Below are positions 45,498-53,808 of a stretch of 64,000 nucleotides of DNA, in pieces. The stretch is from Halonatronomonas sp051745085 (GTDB lineage: Bacteria > Bacillota > Halanaerobiia > Halanaerobiales > Halarsenatibacteraceae), in NCBI GenBank assembly GCA_051745085.1, contig JBNJDR010000004.1:1-64000 (forward strand), in the 5' to 3' direction. Made by a program: the position numbers and the translations under genes. Below the pieces are notes generated by a model. That model had not been told where the DNA came from. It did no database searches and worked only from the letters and a program-made list of their open reading frames with translations. Position 1 is the first letter of the stretch. Every line of letters starts with the position of its first letter.

Positions 45498-46102
45498 TCA
45501 ATCACCTCGAGAAAATTTTGTAATATCTTCAAACCAGTCCTGCCGCTTTTTTCTGGATGAGGTTGAATGGCAAAAATATTATCCTGTTTCAATACAGCGG
45601 TAAATTCTTGATCACCGTAAATCGCAGAAGCTATGGTTAAATCTGAATCCAATTCTATAAAATAACTGTGCACAAAATATAAATAATTATCAGGTAATCC
45701 CGCTAATAATTTTTCACTTTTTTTTAACTGGATATTATTCCATCCAATTTGAGGAACACGCTTAACCCTGGTAGAATTAAATCTTTTGCATTCGCCCGGT
45801 AATATTCCCAATCCTTCTTCTTCAGGATTCTCTTCACTAGAATCAAATAGAAGCTGCAGTCCCAGGCAGATACCCAGAAAAGGACGCCCTTCTCTTATAT
45901 GATTTTTTATTGGTTTAACTAATTTTCGAGTTCTTAATCCTTCCATCCCTCCACCAAATGATCCCACTCCTGGAAGTATCAAAGCAGAAAGACCATGAAA
46001 GTTATGGGGTGATTCAATTAACTTAGTTTCTACCCCAAGATAATTAAAAGCTCTTTTAACATTTCCTATATTACCTGCACCGTAATCAATTATCCCTATC
46101 AA
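45494..46102 (-). CDS. hisH: Imidazole glycerol phosphate synthase glutaminase subunit
   Basis: The class I glutamine amidotransferase partner of HisF. The 202-residue protein has the nucleophile motif PFLGICLGLQLLF (Cys near residue 79) and the His-x-Glu pair in QPHPEKSG near residue 185. It starts with TTG overlapping the hisB stop as TTGA, and ends overlapping the hisA start as ATGA. Confidence 0.96.
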   Translation of the reverse strand: MIGIIDYGAGNIGNVKRAFNYLGVETKLIESPHNFHGLSALILPGVGSFGGGMEGLRTRKLVKPIKNHIREGRPFLGICLGLQLLFDSSEENPEEEGLGILPGECKRFNSTRVKRVPQIGWNNIQLKKSEKLLAGLPDNYLYFVHSYFIELDSDLTIASAIYGDQEFTAVLKQDNIFAIQPHPEKSGRTGLKILQNFLEVIE

Positions 46103-46698
46103 TGGCGACCACTCTCGCCAAGACTTCCTTTTGTCGATAAAGGTTTCCCCTCAAGTCGAGTATCCTGATTTAAAGCCATATCAATTGCTCGAGCAAACGC
46201 TTTAAAACAACCTTCAATTAAATGATGAGCATTCCCGCTGCGAATGACATTTAAATGAAGATTAAAAGCACCATTAGAAGTTAATGCTCGGAAAAATTCC
46301 TCAGTTAGTTCCACAGGAAAACCATTTATATTATCCCTTTTTGTTTCAATATTACCCTGATAAAAAGATCGCCCCCCTAAGTCAATCACCGCCTGGACTA
46401 AAACCTCATCCATCGGTAAAGTTACATCACCGAAGCGTGCTAGACCACCTCTCGAACCTAATTCCTTATTTATTGCCTGGCCTAACAATATTCCTATATC
46501 TTCTACAGTGTGATGTTTATCAACCTCTAAATCACCTTCAGCTTTTAATTCCAGATCTATAAACCCATGTCTACACCAAAGTTCAAGCATATGATCAAAA
46601 AAACCAATACCTGTGTTAATTTTGTAAGCGCCTGAACCAAAAAGATTCAGTTTTAACTTTATTTCTGTCTCATTTGTTTTTCTTTCCACTTCAACCAT
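46099..46698 (-). CDS. hisB: Imidazoleglycerol-phosphate dehydratase
   Basis: A 199-residue Mn-dependent dehydratase, without the fused phosphatase of enterobacteria. The metal-binding motifs HHTVEDIGI (about 66-74) and GFFDHMLELWCRHG (about 35-48) are present, with GNAHHLIEG near residue 157. The start was set at 46698, whose GGAGGTGG ribosome site lies just upstream; a TTG five codons earlier is part of that site. Overlaps the end of hisC. Confidence 0.96.
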   Translation of the reverse strand: MVEVERKTNETEIKLKLNLFGSGAYKINTGIGFFDHMLELWCRHGFIDLELKAEGDLEVDKHHTVEDIGILLGQAINKELGSRGGLARFGDVTLPMDEVLVQAVIDLGGRSFYQGNIETKRDNINGFPVELTEEFFRALTSNGAFNLHLNVIRSGNAHHLIEGCFKAFARAIDMALNQDTRLEGKPLSTKGSLGESGRH

Positions 46699-47713
46699 TT
46701 TCTCCACCTCCAATTATATCAGCCAATTCCAATTTGAATTTATTATTTTCAGCTGGAAGCCCAACACTAACTCGTAATGTCGAACCAAAAACTGGTAGAT
46801 TTGGCCAGAACCTAATCTTAACATTTCTTTCTAATAATTTATCCTTAACTTTTTCTTCTGCCTCTTCTGTTTGAAACATAATATAATTACCTTCAGAAGG
46901 ATAATATCTCAAACCAGGCAAACCGGTAAAAAACTTTTCTAATTTAGCTCTTTCTTTTTTAATGGTTTGCCACTGTTTCCTAAATAAACTTTTTTTATTG
47001 AGAAGTTTAACCGCAACTTCTGCACTATAATTGCTGATATTGTAAGGAGACCTACAAAAAGACAGAGGTTCTATGTTTTTATCATTTGTAAGTAGATATC
47101 CTATCCTCAAACCTGCTAACCCAAAAGCTTTAGATAAAGTTCTTAAAACAATAAGATTATCATTATTACTAATTAAATCTTTTGCAGTCAGGTCTGAAAA
47201 CTCAAAATAAGCCTCATCTACAACTACCATCAAATCAGTACTGCCCAGTAACTTACTTAGCCAGGATAATGATATTTTTTCTCCAGTAGGATTATTGGGG
47301 GAACAAATAAATATTAACCCTTGCGTAAATAAAGAAGCAGTCTCAAGGATTTCTTCTTCTGGAAAAATTGGTCGGCCATCGTCCTGTCTATAAGATATTT
47401 CAATAATTTCAGTGCCTACTACCTCAGCATAGTAGCTATACATACCAAATGTAGGTGTAGGTGAAATCATTACACTATCTCCCCCTCCATAAACCAGATG
47501 AAGGAGTAAAATTAATTCATCAGATCCATTTCCACAGATTATTTTGTCTGCAGGGTAATTAGTATATTTACTAAGAGCATCTCTTAAATCGGGATATGTC
47601 TTATCTGGATATCTGTTAAAAGCTACTTCTGCTGCTAGATTATTTACTTCTTCTCGAAGCTCCTTAGAGAGGGGATATGGGTTTTCATTTTGATCTAGTT
47701 TAACCATTCCCAT
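46691..47713 (-). CDS. hisC: Histidinol-phosphate aminotransferase
   Basis: A PLP-dependent fold-type I aminotransferase of about 340 residues. Visible are NENPYPLS at the N-terminus, CGNGSDELI near 62, ICSPNNPTGE near 152, DEAYFEF, and the PLP-Lys in RTLSKAFGLAGLRIGY near 202. Three start codons lie within nine bases (GTG, ATG, ATG; the third at 47707), so the exact start is uncertain. It overlaps hisD and hisB. The N-terminal arm common in longer HisC proteins is absent. Confidence 0.93.
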   Translation of the reverse strand: MGMVKLDQNENPYPLSKELREEVNNLAAEVAFNRYPDKTYPDLRDALSKYTNYPADKIICGNGSDELILLLHLVYGGGDSVMISPTPTFGMYSYYAEVVGTEIIEISYRQDDGRPIFPEEEILETASLFTQGLIFICSPNNPTGEKISLSWLSKLLGSTDLMVVVDEAYFEFSDLTAKDLISNNDNLIVLRTLSKAFGLAGLRIGYLLTNDKNIEPLSFCRSPYNISNYSAEVAVKLLNKKSLFRKQWQTIKKERAKLEKFFTGLPGLRYYPSEGNYIMFQTEEAEEKVKDKLLERNVKIRFWPNLPVFGSTLRVSVGLPAENNKFKLELADIIGGGENG

Positions 47714-49001
47714 CACCTAACTCATTCAAGCGGATGGCTGCTGCCTGAGCATGAGCAGGGAGCAGTTCTGCTTCAGCAATAGTACTAATATCCTGATAGG
47801 TAGCTTCTAATTCTGCACGAGTAAAATATATAAGTCCAGATTTTTTTATAAAATCATTAACTGATAAAGGCGAAGAAAATCTAGCTGTACCTGAAGTAGG
47901 TAAAACATGATTAGGTCCGGCCAAATAATCTCCTGTAACCTCAGGTGTCCATGGCCCCATAAAAATCGAGCCAGCATGTCTAATACTATTTAAATAGTTC
48001 AGCGGATCCTTTATGATTAACTCTAAATGTTCTGGGGCTATCTTATTCACAACCTCTATAGCTGAACTCACATTATCAACATGAATAATAAGCCCATTTT
48101 CTTCCAGGGCTGCCCTCGCTGTAGCAGCAGTTGCTAGATCTTCTAACTGTTTTTCTAATTCGAGTTCAACTTTAACAATCAAACTCGCTTCAGTCGTAAT
48201 TAAAACAGCTCTAGCTTCAGGATCATGCTCCGCCTGAGCGAGAAGGTCTGCTGCCACCGAAGCTGGTTTAGCTGATCCATCAGCGACTATCAAAATCTCA
48301 CTAGGCCCTGCCAGCATGTCAATATCTACTTGACCAAAAACAAGTTTTTTAGCCATAGTAACATACTTATTACCTGGTCCCACTACTTTATCAACAGGAG
48401 TTATTGTTTCTGTACCCCATGCTAGAGCGGCAATTGCATGAGCCCCTCCCACAGCGTAAACTTCATCTATACCGCAAAGATTTAAAGTTCTAGCCACAAC
48501 TGGATTAATTTCACCTTTTGAATTCGGAGGTGTAACTGCCACTATCTCCCTAACTCCAGCCACCAATGCGGGTACAGCTGTCATTAAAACTGAACTCGGA
48601 TAAGCTGCTCGACCACCTGGTATATATAATCCAACCCTATCTAATGGTGTAACTTGTTCTCCTACAAAGCCGCGTCCTTCTGTTTGCTTAAACCAACTTT
48701 GATCTAACTGCCGTCTACTGAATTCTGCTATTCGCTCTTTAACCCTGGTAAGTGTACTTAATAGAGATGAATCCATCTCTGCTGTATTGAGATAAGCTTG
48801 TTCTACAGCAATTGTATCTAACTTTACTTGATCATATACTTCTGTAAAATCAAGTAAAGCCTTATCCCCTTCTTTTTGAACAGATGCAATTATTTTACTT
48901 ACCTGTTCTAACAATTCTCCTGAATAAGAAATCTTTTTATTTTCTATATATTTGTCTAATTCCGATGTATTTTCTGGTAATCTAATCTGCTTCATCTGCA
49001 T
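47700..49001 (-). CDS. hisD: Histidinol dehydrogenase
   Basis: Two-step NAD oxidation of histidinol to histidine. The 433 residues include GLYIPGGRAAYPSSVLMTA (about 127-145), GNKYVTMAKKLVFGQVDIDMLAGPSE (only GPGNKYV and DMLAGPSE quoted as landmarks), QAEHDPEA near 256, and APEHLEL and NHVLPTSGTARF near 325-360. Overlaps hisG by 20 bases. Confidence 0.97.
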   Translation of the reverse strand: MQMKQIRLPENTSELDKYIENKKISYSGELLEQVSKIIASVQKEGDKALLDFTEVYDQVKLDTIAVEQAYLNTAEMDSSLLSTLTRVKERIAEFSRRQLDQSWFKQTEGRGFVGEQVTPLDRVGLYIPGGRAAYPSSVLMTAVPALVAGVREIVAVTPPNSKGEINPVVARTLNLCGIDEVYAVGGAHAIAALAWGTETITPVDKVVGPGNKYVTMAKKLVFGQVDIDMLAGPSEILIVADGSAKPASVAADLLAQAEHDPEARAVLITTEASLIVKVELELEKQLEDLATAATARAALEENGLIIHVDNVSSAIEVVNKIAPEHLELIIKDPLNYLNSIRHAGSIFMGPWTPEVTGDYLAGPNHVLPTSGTARFSSPLSVNDFIKKSGLIYFTRAELEATYQDISTIAEAELLPAHAQAAAIRLNELGDGNG

Positions 49002-49653
49002 TACTCCCTATGGTTTTATTAATATCATCAACTATTTTATTGATAGTTTTAGAATTTGTGCGATAACTAATTCTATTTACGATCAATCTTACTGAAGACT
49101 CAAGAATTGTCCCAATAGGCTTTAAACCATTTTTTCTTAAAGTAGTACCAGTTGAAGTTATATCTACAATAATATCTGCTAAATCTACCAGGGGAGCTAA
49201 CTCCACTGAACCGCCCAATTCTATAACTTCAATTTTTATCCCTAATTCATTAAAATATCTTGAAGTCAGATTTGGATAAGAAGTTGCAACTCTAAAATTA
49301 TCTGATAAATCAGCAGGATTTTCAATCTTCATCCATTCTGGAACTGCTACTACCAAATTACAGGCTCCAATCCCCAAATCAAATACTTCATAAATACTTC
49401 TTTCTTTTTCAGCTATAATGTCTTTACCAGTGAAGCCAATATCTGCGGCCCCATGTTCTACATAAGCAGGAACATCTACCGGCTTTGTTAACATAAATTT
49501 ATTACCGGTTTTAGAAAACTCTTGAACCAATTTCCGAGATAATTTAGAAACGTTATCTTCCTCATCTAATAGAATCGTTTTCTTACAAGTATCTATAACT
49601 TGAGTAAACAATCTTCCTTTAGGAAGAGCTACCCTCAAATTCATTTTTGACAT
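48982..49653 (-). CDS. hisG: ATP phosphoribosyltransferase catalytic subunit, short form
   Basis: First step of histidine synthesis, ATP plus PRPP to PR-ATP. The 223-residue protein is the short HisG that lacks the C-terminal regulatory domain and so requires HisZ. It has ALPKGRLF near the start and DITSTGTTLRKNGL near residue 165. The start at 49653 (MSKMNLRV) follows GAGGTGG; the frame is open further into hisZ. Confidence 0.95.
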   Translation of the reverse strand: MSKMNLRVALPKGRLFTQVIDTCKKTILLDEEDNVSKLSRKLVQEFSKTGNKFMLTKPVDVPAYVEHGAADIGFTGKDIIAEKERSIYEVFDLGIGACNLVVAVPEWMKIENPADLSDNFRVATSYPNLTSRYFNELGIKIEVIELGGSVELAPLVDLADIIVDITSTGTTLRKNGLKPIGTILESSVRLIVNRISYRTNSKTINKIVDDINKTIGSNADEAD

Positions 49654-50878
49654 AATCCACCACCTCATTAATCTCAACGAACTTTCTGATTTCCTGATTA
49701 TCTCTAATTTGATAATTATAATCAGGACCAGCTTGAACTATAATCATCTTATCTTTTTGATCTCCTAAATCTATCTCTTCAGAATAATCTAAAGCCACTT
49801 TAATATTTTTATTTTGTAACTCCTCAGCCAAATTATATGCTTGCTTCAACATGGCATTATCTTTTATATGAATTTTTACTACATCATAATTGTTTTCAAA
49901 TTCTTGTGATTTTTCTATAGCAAGTCGCAAACGATCTATTCCAATGGCAAAACCTACCGCTGGAATCGAGTCAACCCCAAATTTAGATAAAAGCTTATCA
50001 TACCGCCCGCCCCCGGATATATTATACCCTAGATTACTTGTCATCACTTCAAAAACAATACCAGTATAATAATCTAAGTTTCTCATTAAAGCCAGATCAA
50101 AATTAACTTGATCAGCTAATCCGATGCTTTCTAGAGCTTCATATATACTATTTAAATGTGAAAGAGACCGACTTGATTCATTTGGGATTATTTTTTCTGC
50201 TTTAATAAGGACCTCTGGACCACCTCTTAATTCTAATAGTTTTAATAGCCTTTTCCGGGTATCAGAATCTAAGTTTTTGGTAAGGTTGCGATACCCTACT
50301 AAATCCCTGCTGGCTAATTTATCTTTCAATAAAGTAATTAATTCTTGTTCTAAATTAAGCGAATCAAATAGATGTTCTAAAAAGCCAATATGACCTAATT
50401 CAAGATGATAATCATTCAAACCTGATCTCTTAATTATTTTTTGAACCAGTGTGATCATTTCAATATCAGCAGTTTTACTTCCGCCAAAACGTTCTGCTCC
50501 TAACTGATATATTTCTCTATCTTTACCACTTTGGGTAGTTTCATGGCGATAAACAGAAGAATAATAAAAATATCTGGCTGGAAGCTCTAAATTACTTCTT
50601 TCTCGAGCCACTAAGCCAGCAATAGCCGAAGTCATTTCTGGTCTTAATACCAGGATATCCCCTTGAAAATCTATTAACTTATAATAACTTTTAACTTTTT
50701 CTTCGGCTACCCCCGAAGAAACCATATTATATGGTAATAAAGCCGGGACATAAACAGGTTGATAGCCCCAATTTTCTAAAATTTTGCTGCCCTGGTGCAC
50801 TAAATTATTCAAGGACTTTGCTTTATTAGGAAGATAAAAAGCCATCCCTTCCGGTAAACCATTAAATTTTAATACCAT
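49619..50878 (-). CDS. hisZ: ATP phosphoribosyltransferase regulatory subunit HisZ
   Basis: A histidyl-tRNA synthetase paralog without tRNA ligase function that forms an octamer with short HisG. The 419 residues have motif 2-like LRPEMTSAIAGLVA and a HisRS-like YFYYSSVYRHE, plus GGGRYDKLLSKFG near 285, but the C-terminal anticodon-binding domain is reduced. Position as the first gene directly before short hisG, with overlap, makes HisZ far more likely than HisRS. Promoter at 50931-50960. Confidence 0.93.
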   Translation of the reverse strand: MVLKFNGLPEGMAFYLPNKAKSLNNLVHQGSKILENWGYQPVYVPALLPYNMVSSGVAEEKVKSYYKLIDFQGDILVLRPEMTSAIAGLVARERSNLELPARYFYYSSVYRHETTQSGKDREIYQLGAERFGGSKTADIEMITLVQKIIKRSGLNDYHLELGHIGFLEHLFDSLNLEQELITLLKDKLASRDLVGYRNLTKNLDSDTRKRLLKLLELRGGPEVLIKAEKIIPNESSRSLSHLNSIYEALESIGLADQVNFDLALMRNLDYYTGIVFEVMTSNLGYNISGGGRYDKLLSKFGVDSIPAVGFAIGIDRLRLAIEKSQEFENNYDVVKIHIKDNAMLKQAYNLAEELQNKNIKVALDYSEEIDLGDQKDKMIIVQAGPDYNYQIRDNQEIRKFVEINEVVDYVKNEFEGSSS

Positions 50879-50930
50879 GATATACCTCCAAAAAATATTT
50901 TCTTTACTTTATTTCTTTACTACACTAAAG

Positions 50931-50960
50931 AATATATCATACCTCTTACGCAGCTGTCAA
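50931..50960 (-). promoter_or_regulatory. Promoter of the his operon
   Basis: Minus strand TTGACA (50960-50955), 18-base spacer, TATATT (50936-50931). The leader to hisZ is only about 45-50 bases, so there is no room for a T-box or long attenuator. Confidence 0.82.
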
Positions 50961-50968
50961 GAATTTTA

Positions 50969-51019
50969 GTTATAATAAATGAAAATGCATCAGTCCTTAC
51001 TCACGACTGATGCATTTTC
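50969..51019 (-). terminator. Terminator after the COG2509 flavoprotein gene
   Basis: A 15-bp perfect stem, GAAAATGCATCAGTC (50981-50995) and GACTGATGCATTTTC (51005-51019), 9-base loop. The minus strand continues ATTTATTATAAC. It shields the his promoter from upstream transcription. Confidence 0.88.
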
Positions 51020-51044
51020 ATAATATTACATCTATATTTAAGTT

Positions 51045-52448
51045 TTAATTTCCCTCTCTTTGGTCAATCTCCTGTCCGATAATTAAACCAGCTACCGAAG
51101 CTTGCATCAATCCTCTAGTAATACCAGCCCCATCTCCACCAGCAAATAAATTACTAATCTTCGTTTCTAAATTAGGTTTAACTTCAAGCCGAGAAGAATA
51201 AAACTTGACTTCGACCCCATATAGTAAAGTATCTCTGGAGTATATCCCCGGAGCCAATTCATCCAGAGCTTCTAACATTTCGATTATTCCAGTTAAATGC
51301 CTATGAGGTAATACAAGACTTAGATCCCCGGGAGTAGCATCTTCTAAAGTAGGGTCAACTAACCCCCTGCTCATTCTAGTTGGCGTCGAACGTCGACCTG
51401 AAAGTAAATCTCCTAATCTCTGGACCAAAACACCCCCGCCTAGCAAATTAGCTAATTTAGCTATCGCCTCCCCGTAGGTAATCGGCTCTTTAAAGGGTTC
51501 TGTAAAAGTTTTACTAACAAGAAGGGCAAAATTAGTATAGTCTGTTTTGATTTCAGCATGACTATGGCCATTTACCGTGATCAAACCTTGATTATTTTCA
51601 CTAACAACTTCGCCGTAAGGAGACATGCAAAAAGTTCTCACCTTATCATCAAAAGTAGGGGTCTGATAGATCAGCTTCGATTCATATAACTTATCTGTTA
51701 ATGGCTCAGCGATCGCTGCTGGTGTTTCGACTCTAACACCGATATCCACTGGGTTAAGGCTGGTTTCAATATTTAGTTTATTAACCTCTTCTGCCAACCA
51801 GCTAGCATTTTCTCGACCAGGGGCTACTGCTACATATTTACCCCCTATTTTTGTCCCATCATCAAGTTCAACACCTTCTACTTTCCTGTTATCGTCAACT
51901 AATAAAGATACAACTCTAGTTTGAAAGCGAATTTCAACTCCCTGCTCCAATAAATAGTCACGCATCTTCTTTAAAACTTTACGGGTATGACCGGTACCTA
52001 GATGGCGAAGTTTAGCGGGAATAAATTTTAGTCCAGCTCTAATCGCGTTATCCCTAAAATCTTCGAGTTCATTATCTTCAGCCCCAAAAACTCGTTCTGG
52101 AGCACCAAAATTTAAATATATATCATCGGCAATTTTAATCATCTGCTCCAAAGATTCCCTGCCAATATATTCTTCTAAATTACCTCCTATATCAGCTGAA
52201 AGAGAGAGTTTGCCGTCACTATAAGCCCCGGCACCGCCCCATCCAGATACAATTGCACATGAAACACATTCCTGACATCCTCTACCACTTCCAGGTTTAT
52301 CTTTCATTGGACACACCCGATTAGTTATATCTTTTCCTTTTTCTATCATTAAGATATTCAAGTTTAATTTTTCTTCAACTAATTTCATAGCTGTAAAAAT
52401 TCCAGTTGGACCAGTCCCGACGATTATTACATCGTAATCATTCTGCAT
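51045..52448 (-). CDS. FAD-dependent dehydrogenase, COG2509 type
   Basis: A 467-residue flavoprotein. The N-terminal Rossmann motif is YDVIIVGTGPTGIFTAMKL (residues 5-23; key GxGxxG), followed by a distinct Cys cluster: VCPMKDKPGSGRGC and ECVSCAIVSGWGGAGAYSDGKL (Cys at about 46, 58, 61, 64). GGGDGAGITRG-like FAGGDGAGITRGLMQ lies near the C-terminus, the FAD-contact region. It resembles COG2509 proteins of unknown substrate. One-base overlap with the membrane protein gene upstream suggests coupling. Confidence 0.78.
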   Translation of the reverse strand: MQNDYDVIIVGTGPTGIFTAMKLVEEKLNLNILMIEKGKDITNRVCPMKDKPGSGRGCQECVSCAIVSGWGGAGAYSDGKLSLSADIGGNLEEYIGRESLEQMIKIADDIYLNFGAPERVFGAEDNELEDFRDNAIRAGLKFIPAKLRHLGTGHTRKVLKKMRDYLLEQGVEIRFQTRVVSLLVDDNRKVEGVELDDGTKIGGKYVAVAPGRENASWLAEEVNKLNIETSLNPVDIGVRVETPAAIAEPLTDKLYESKLIYQTPTFDDKVRTFCMSPYGEVVSENNQGLITVNGHSHAEIKTDYTNFALLVSKTFTEPFKEPITYGEAIAKLANLLGGGVLVQRLGDLLSGRRSTPTRMSRGLVDPTLEDATPGDLSLVLPHRHLTGIIEMLEALDELAPGIYSRDTLLYGVEVKFYSSRLEVKPNLETKISNLFAGGDGAGITRGLMQASVAGLIIGQEIDQREGN

Positions 52449-53476
52449 TAATTTGCCTCCCTGTGTAGTTCAAGATCTCCTGGTTTAATTAAGTTTCTTT
52501 CAAGCATAAACTTATATATTATATATGAAATTAATCCTGGCAAGAAAAAGTGCAACAAAATAACCGGGGCTAAAGCCTGGTAACCCATTGTTTCCAGAGT
52601 TGCCACCTGGCCGACCAGACCACTTGTCCCCATTCCTGCACCAATCCTATTATTTTTCATTTGAAATAAAACAGTAGTTATAGGTCCTAATATTGCGGAA
52701 GTAATTATCGGCGGTAACCAAATTATAGGTTTTCTTAATATATTAGGAATCTGTAACATAGAAGTCCCCAGCCCTTGAGCTATAAACCCTCCTAAACCGT
52801 TATCTTTAAAACTTATTACAGCAAACCCGATCATTTGAGCTGCACAGCCAACAGTGGCTGCCCCAGCTGCTAATCCTTCTAATCCCAATGATATTGCTAG
52901 GGCAGCACTAGAAACAGGCAAAGTTAAAAATATGCCCATTATAACAGAGACTGCTATTCCCATCGGAAAAGGCTGGAGGGTGGTCGCCAGATTGATCGAC
53001 TGACCCAACCAATTAGTGAAAGCCACTAACCAGGGAGCCAAAAAATAACTTGCTATACCTCCACTAATTATCGTTACAGCCGGGACAAGCACTATATCTA
53101 CTGGTGTCCTGCCGCTTATTAAACGAGCCGCTTCAACACCAATTATTGCTGCTGCTAAAGCACCGACAGGCTCACCTATTTGAATTGTTGCCCCTGCCTC
53201 TAGAAGCTGAACTGTGCCTGCACCTAAAGCGCCTGTAACAAGAGAGGAATACAGGCCCAGCCCAGTAATGTTTAAACTATAAGCAATACCAGCTCCAATA
53301 GCAGGGCCCATCAAAAACTGAGCTACCTGCCCAAACTCTCTTAACACATTAAGAGATAACAGCTCTCCCAATTGGTTGATTATTAAACCTATAATTAAAG
53401 AAGCGAATAAACCTAAAGCCATTCCATTTAAAGCTCTTATTAAATATTTTTGCAGCTTTTTTAAAAATACAAACAT
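52448..53476 (-). CDS. PTS_EIIC_2-type membrane protein
   Basis: A 342-residue protein with about 9-10 hydrophobic helices. The overall pattern (FLMGPAIGAGIAYSLN near 54, RTPVDIVLVPAVTIISGGI near 123, NNRIGAGMGTSGLVGQ near 274) is that of the PTS_EIIC_2 family, which is annotated as an EIIC component but occurs without EIIA or EIIB partners, as here. A PTS role is therefore unproven; regulators of transport or redox coupling with its flavoprotein neighbour are alternatives. Gene order guaA-YerC-this-COG2509. Confidence 0.75.
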   Translation of the reverse strand: MFVFLKKLQKYLIRALNGMALGLFASLIIGLIINQLGELLSLNVLREFGQVAQFLMGPAIGAGIAYSLNITGLGLYSSLVTGALGAGTVQLLEAGATIQIGEPVGALAAAIIGVEAARLISGRTPVDIVLVPAVTIISGGIASYFLAPWLVAFTNWLGQSINLATTLQPFPMGIAVSVIMGIFLTLPVSSAALAISLGLEGLAAGAATVGCAAQMIGFAVISFKDNGLGGFIAQGLGTSMLQIPNILRKPIIWLPPIITSAILGPITTVLFQMKNNRIGAGMGTSGLVGQVATLETMGYQALAPVILLHFFLPGLISYIIYKFMLERNLIKPGDLELHREAN

Positions 53477-53496
53477 TAATACACCTACTTAAAATT

Positions 53497-53784
53497 TTAT
53501 TGCTCCAATCTCTTTAAAACTAACTCATAACCATCTTCACCATATTCAAGAGATCTTTTTACTCTACTTATGGTAGCTGTACTAACTCCTGTTTTCTCTA
53601 CTATATCTTCATAAGTTATACCTTTTTTTAACATTCTTGCTACTTCTAATCTCTGCGCCATAGCCTGAATTTCTCCAACCGTGGCCACATCTTGAAAGAA
53701 AGCATAATATTCTTCCAGATCCTCCAACTGCATCACTGCTTTAAAAAATTGTTCAGTCATCTCATTTTTAATATTTTTAGCCAT
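53497..53784 (-). CDS. YerC/YecD family TrpR-like repressor
   Basis: A 95-residue protein with the TrpR-superfamily helix-turn-helix: GEIQAMAQRLEVARML (about 38-53), then YEDIVEKTGVSTATISRVKRSL (key part TGVSTATISRVKR, about 66-78). YerC/YecD proteins are uncharacterised DNA-binding proteins in Firmicutes. It is 20 bp upstream of the PTS_EIIC_2 gene and 24 bp after guaA. Confidence 0.88.
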   Translation of the reverse strand: MAKNIKNEMTEQFFKAVMQLEDLEEYYAFFQDVATVGEIQAMAQRLEVARMLKKGITYEDIVEKTGVSTATISRVKRSLEYGEDGYELVLKRLEQ

Positions 53785-53808
53785 TGTTATCCCCCTTTAT
53801 ATTATATC

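Noticed and set aside
46699..46713. Upstream TTG start for hisB giving five more residues
   Set aside because: The GGAGGTGG of this stretch is the ribosome site for the ATG at 46698.
50879..50980. Search for a T-box or histidine leader peptide before hisZ
   Set aside because: The promoter is at 50931-50960, leaving only about 45-50 leader bases with no specifier-type fold.
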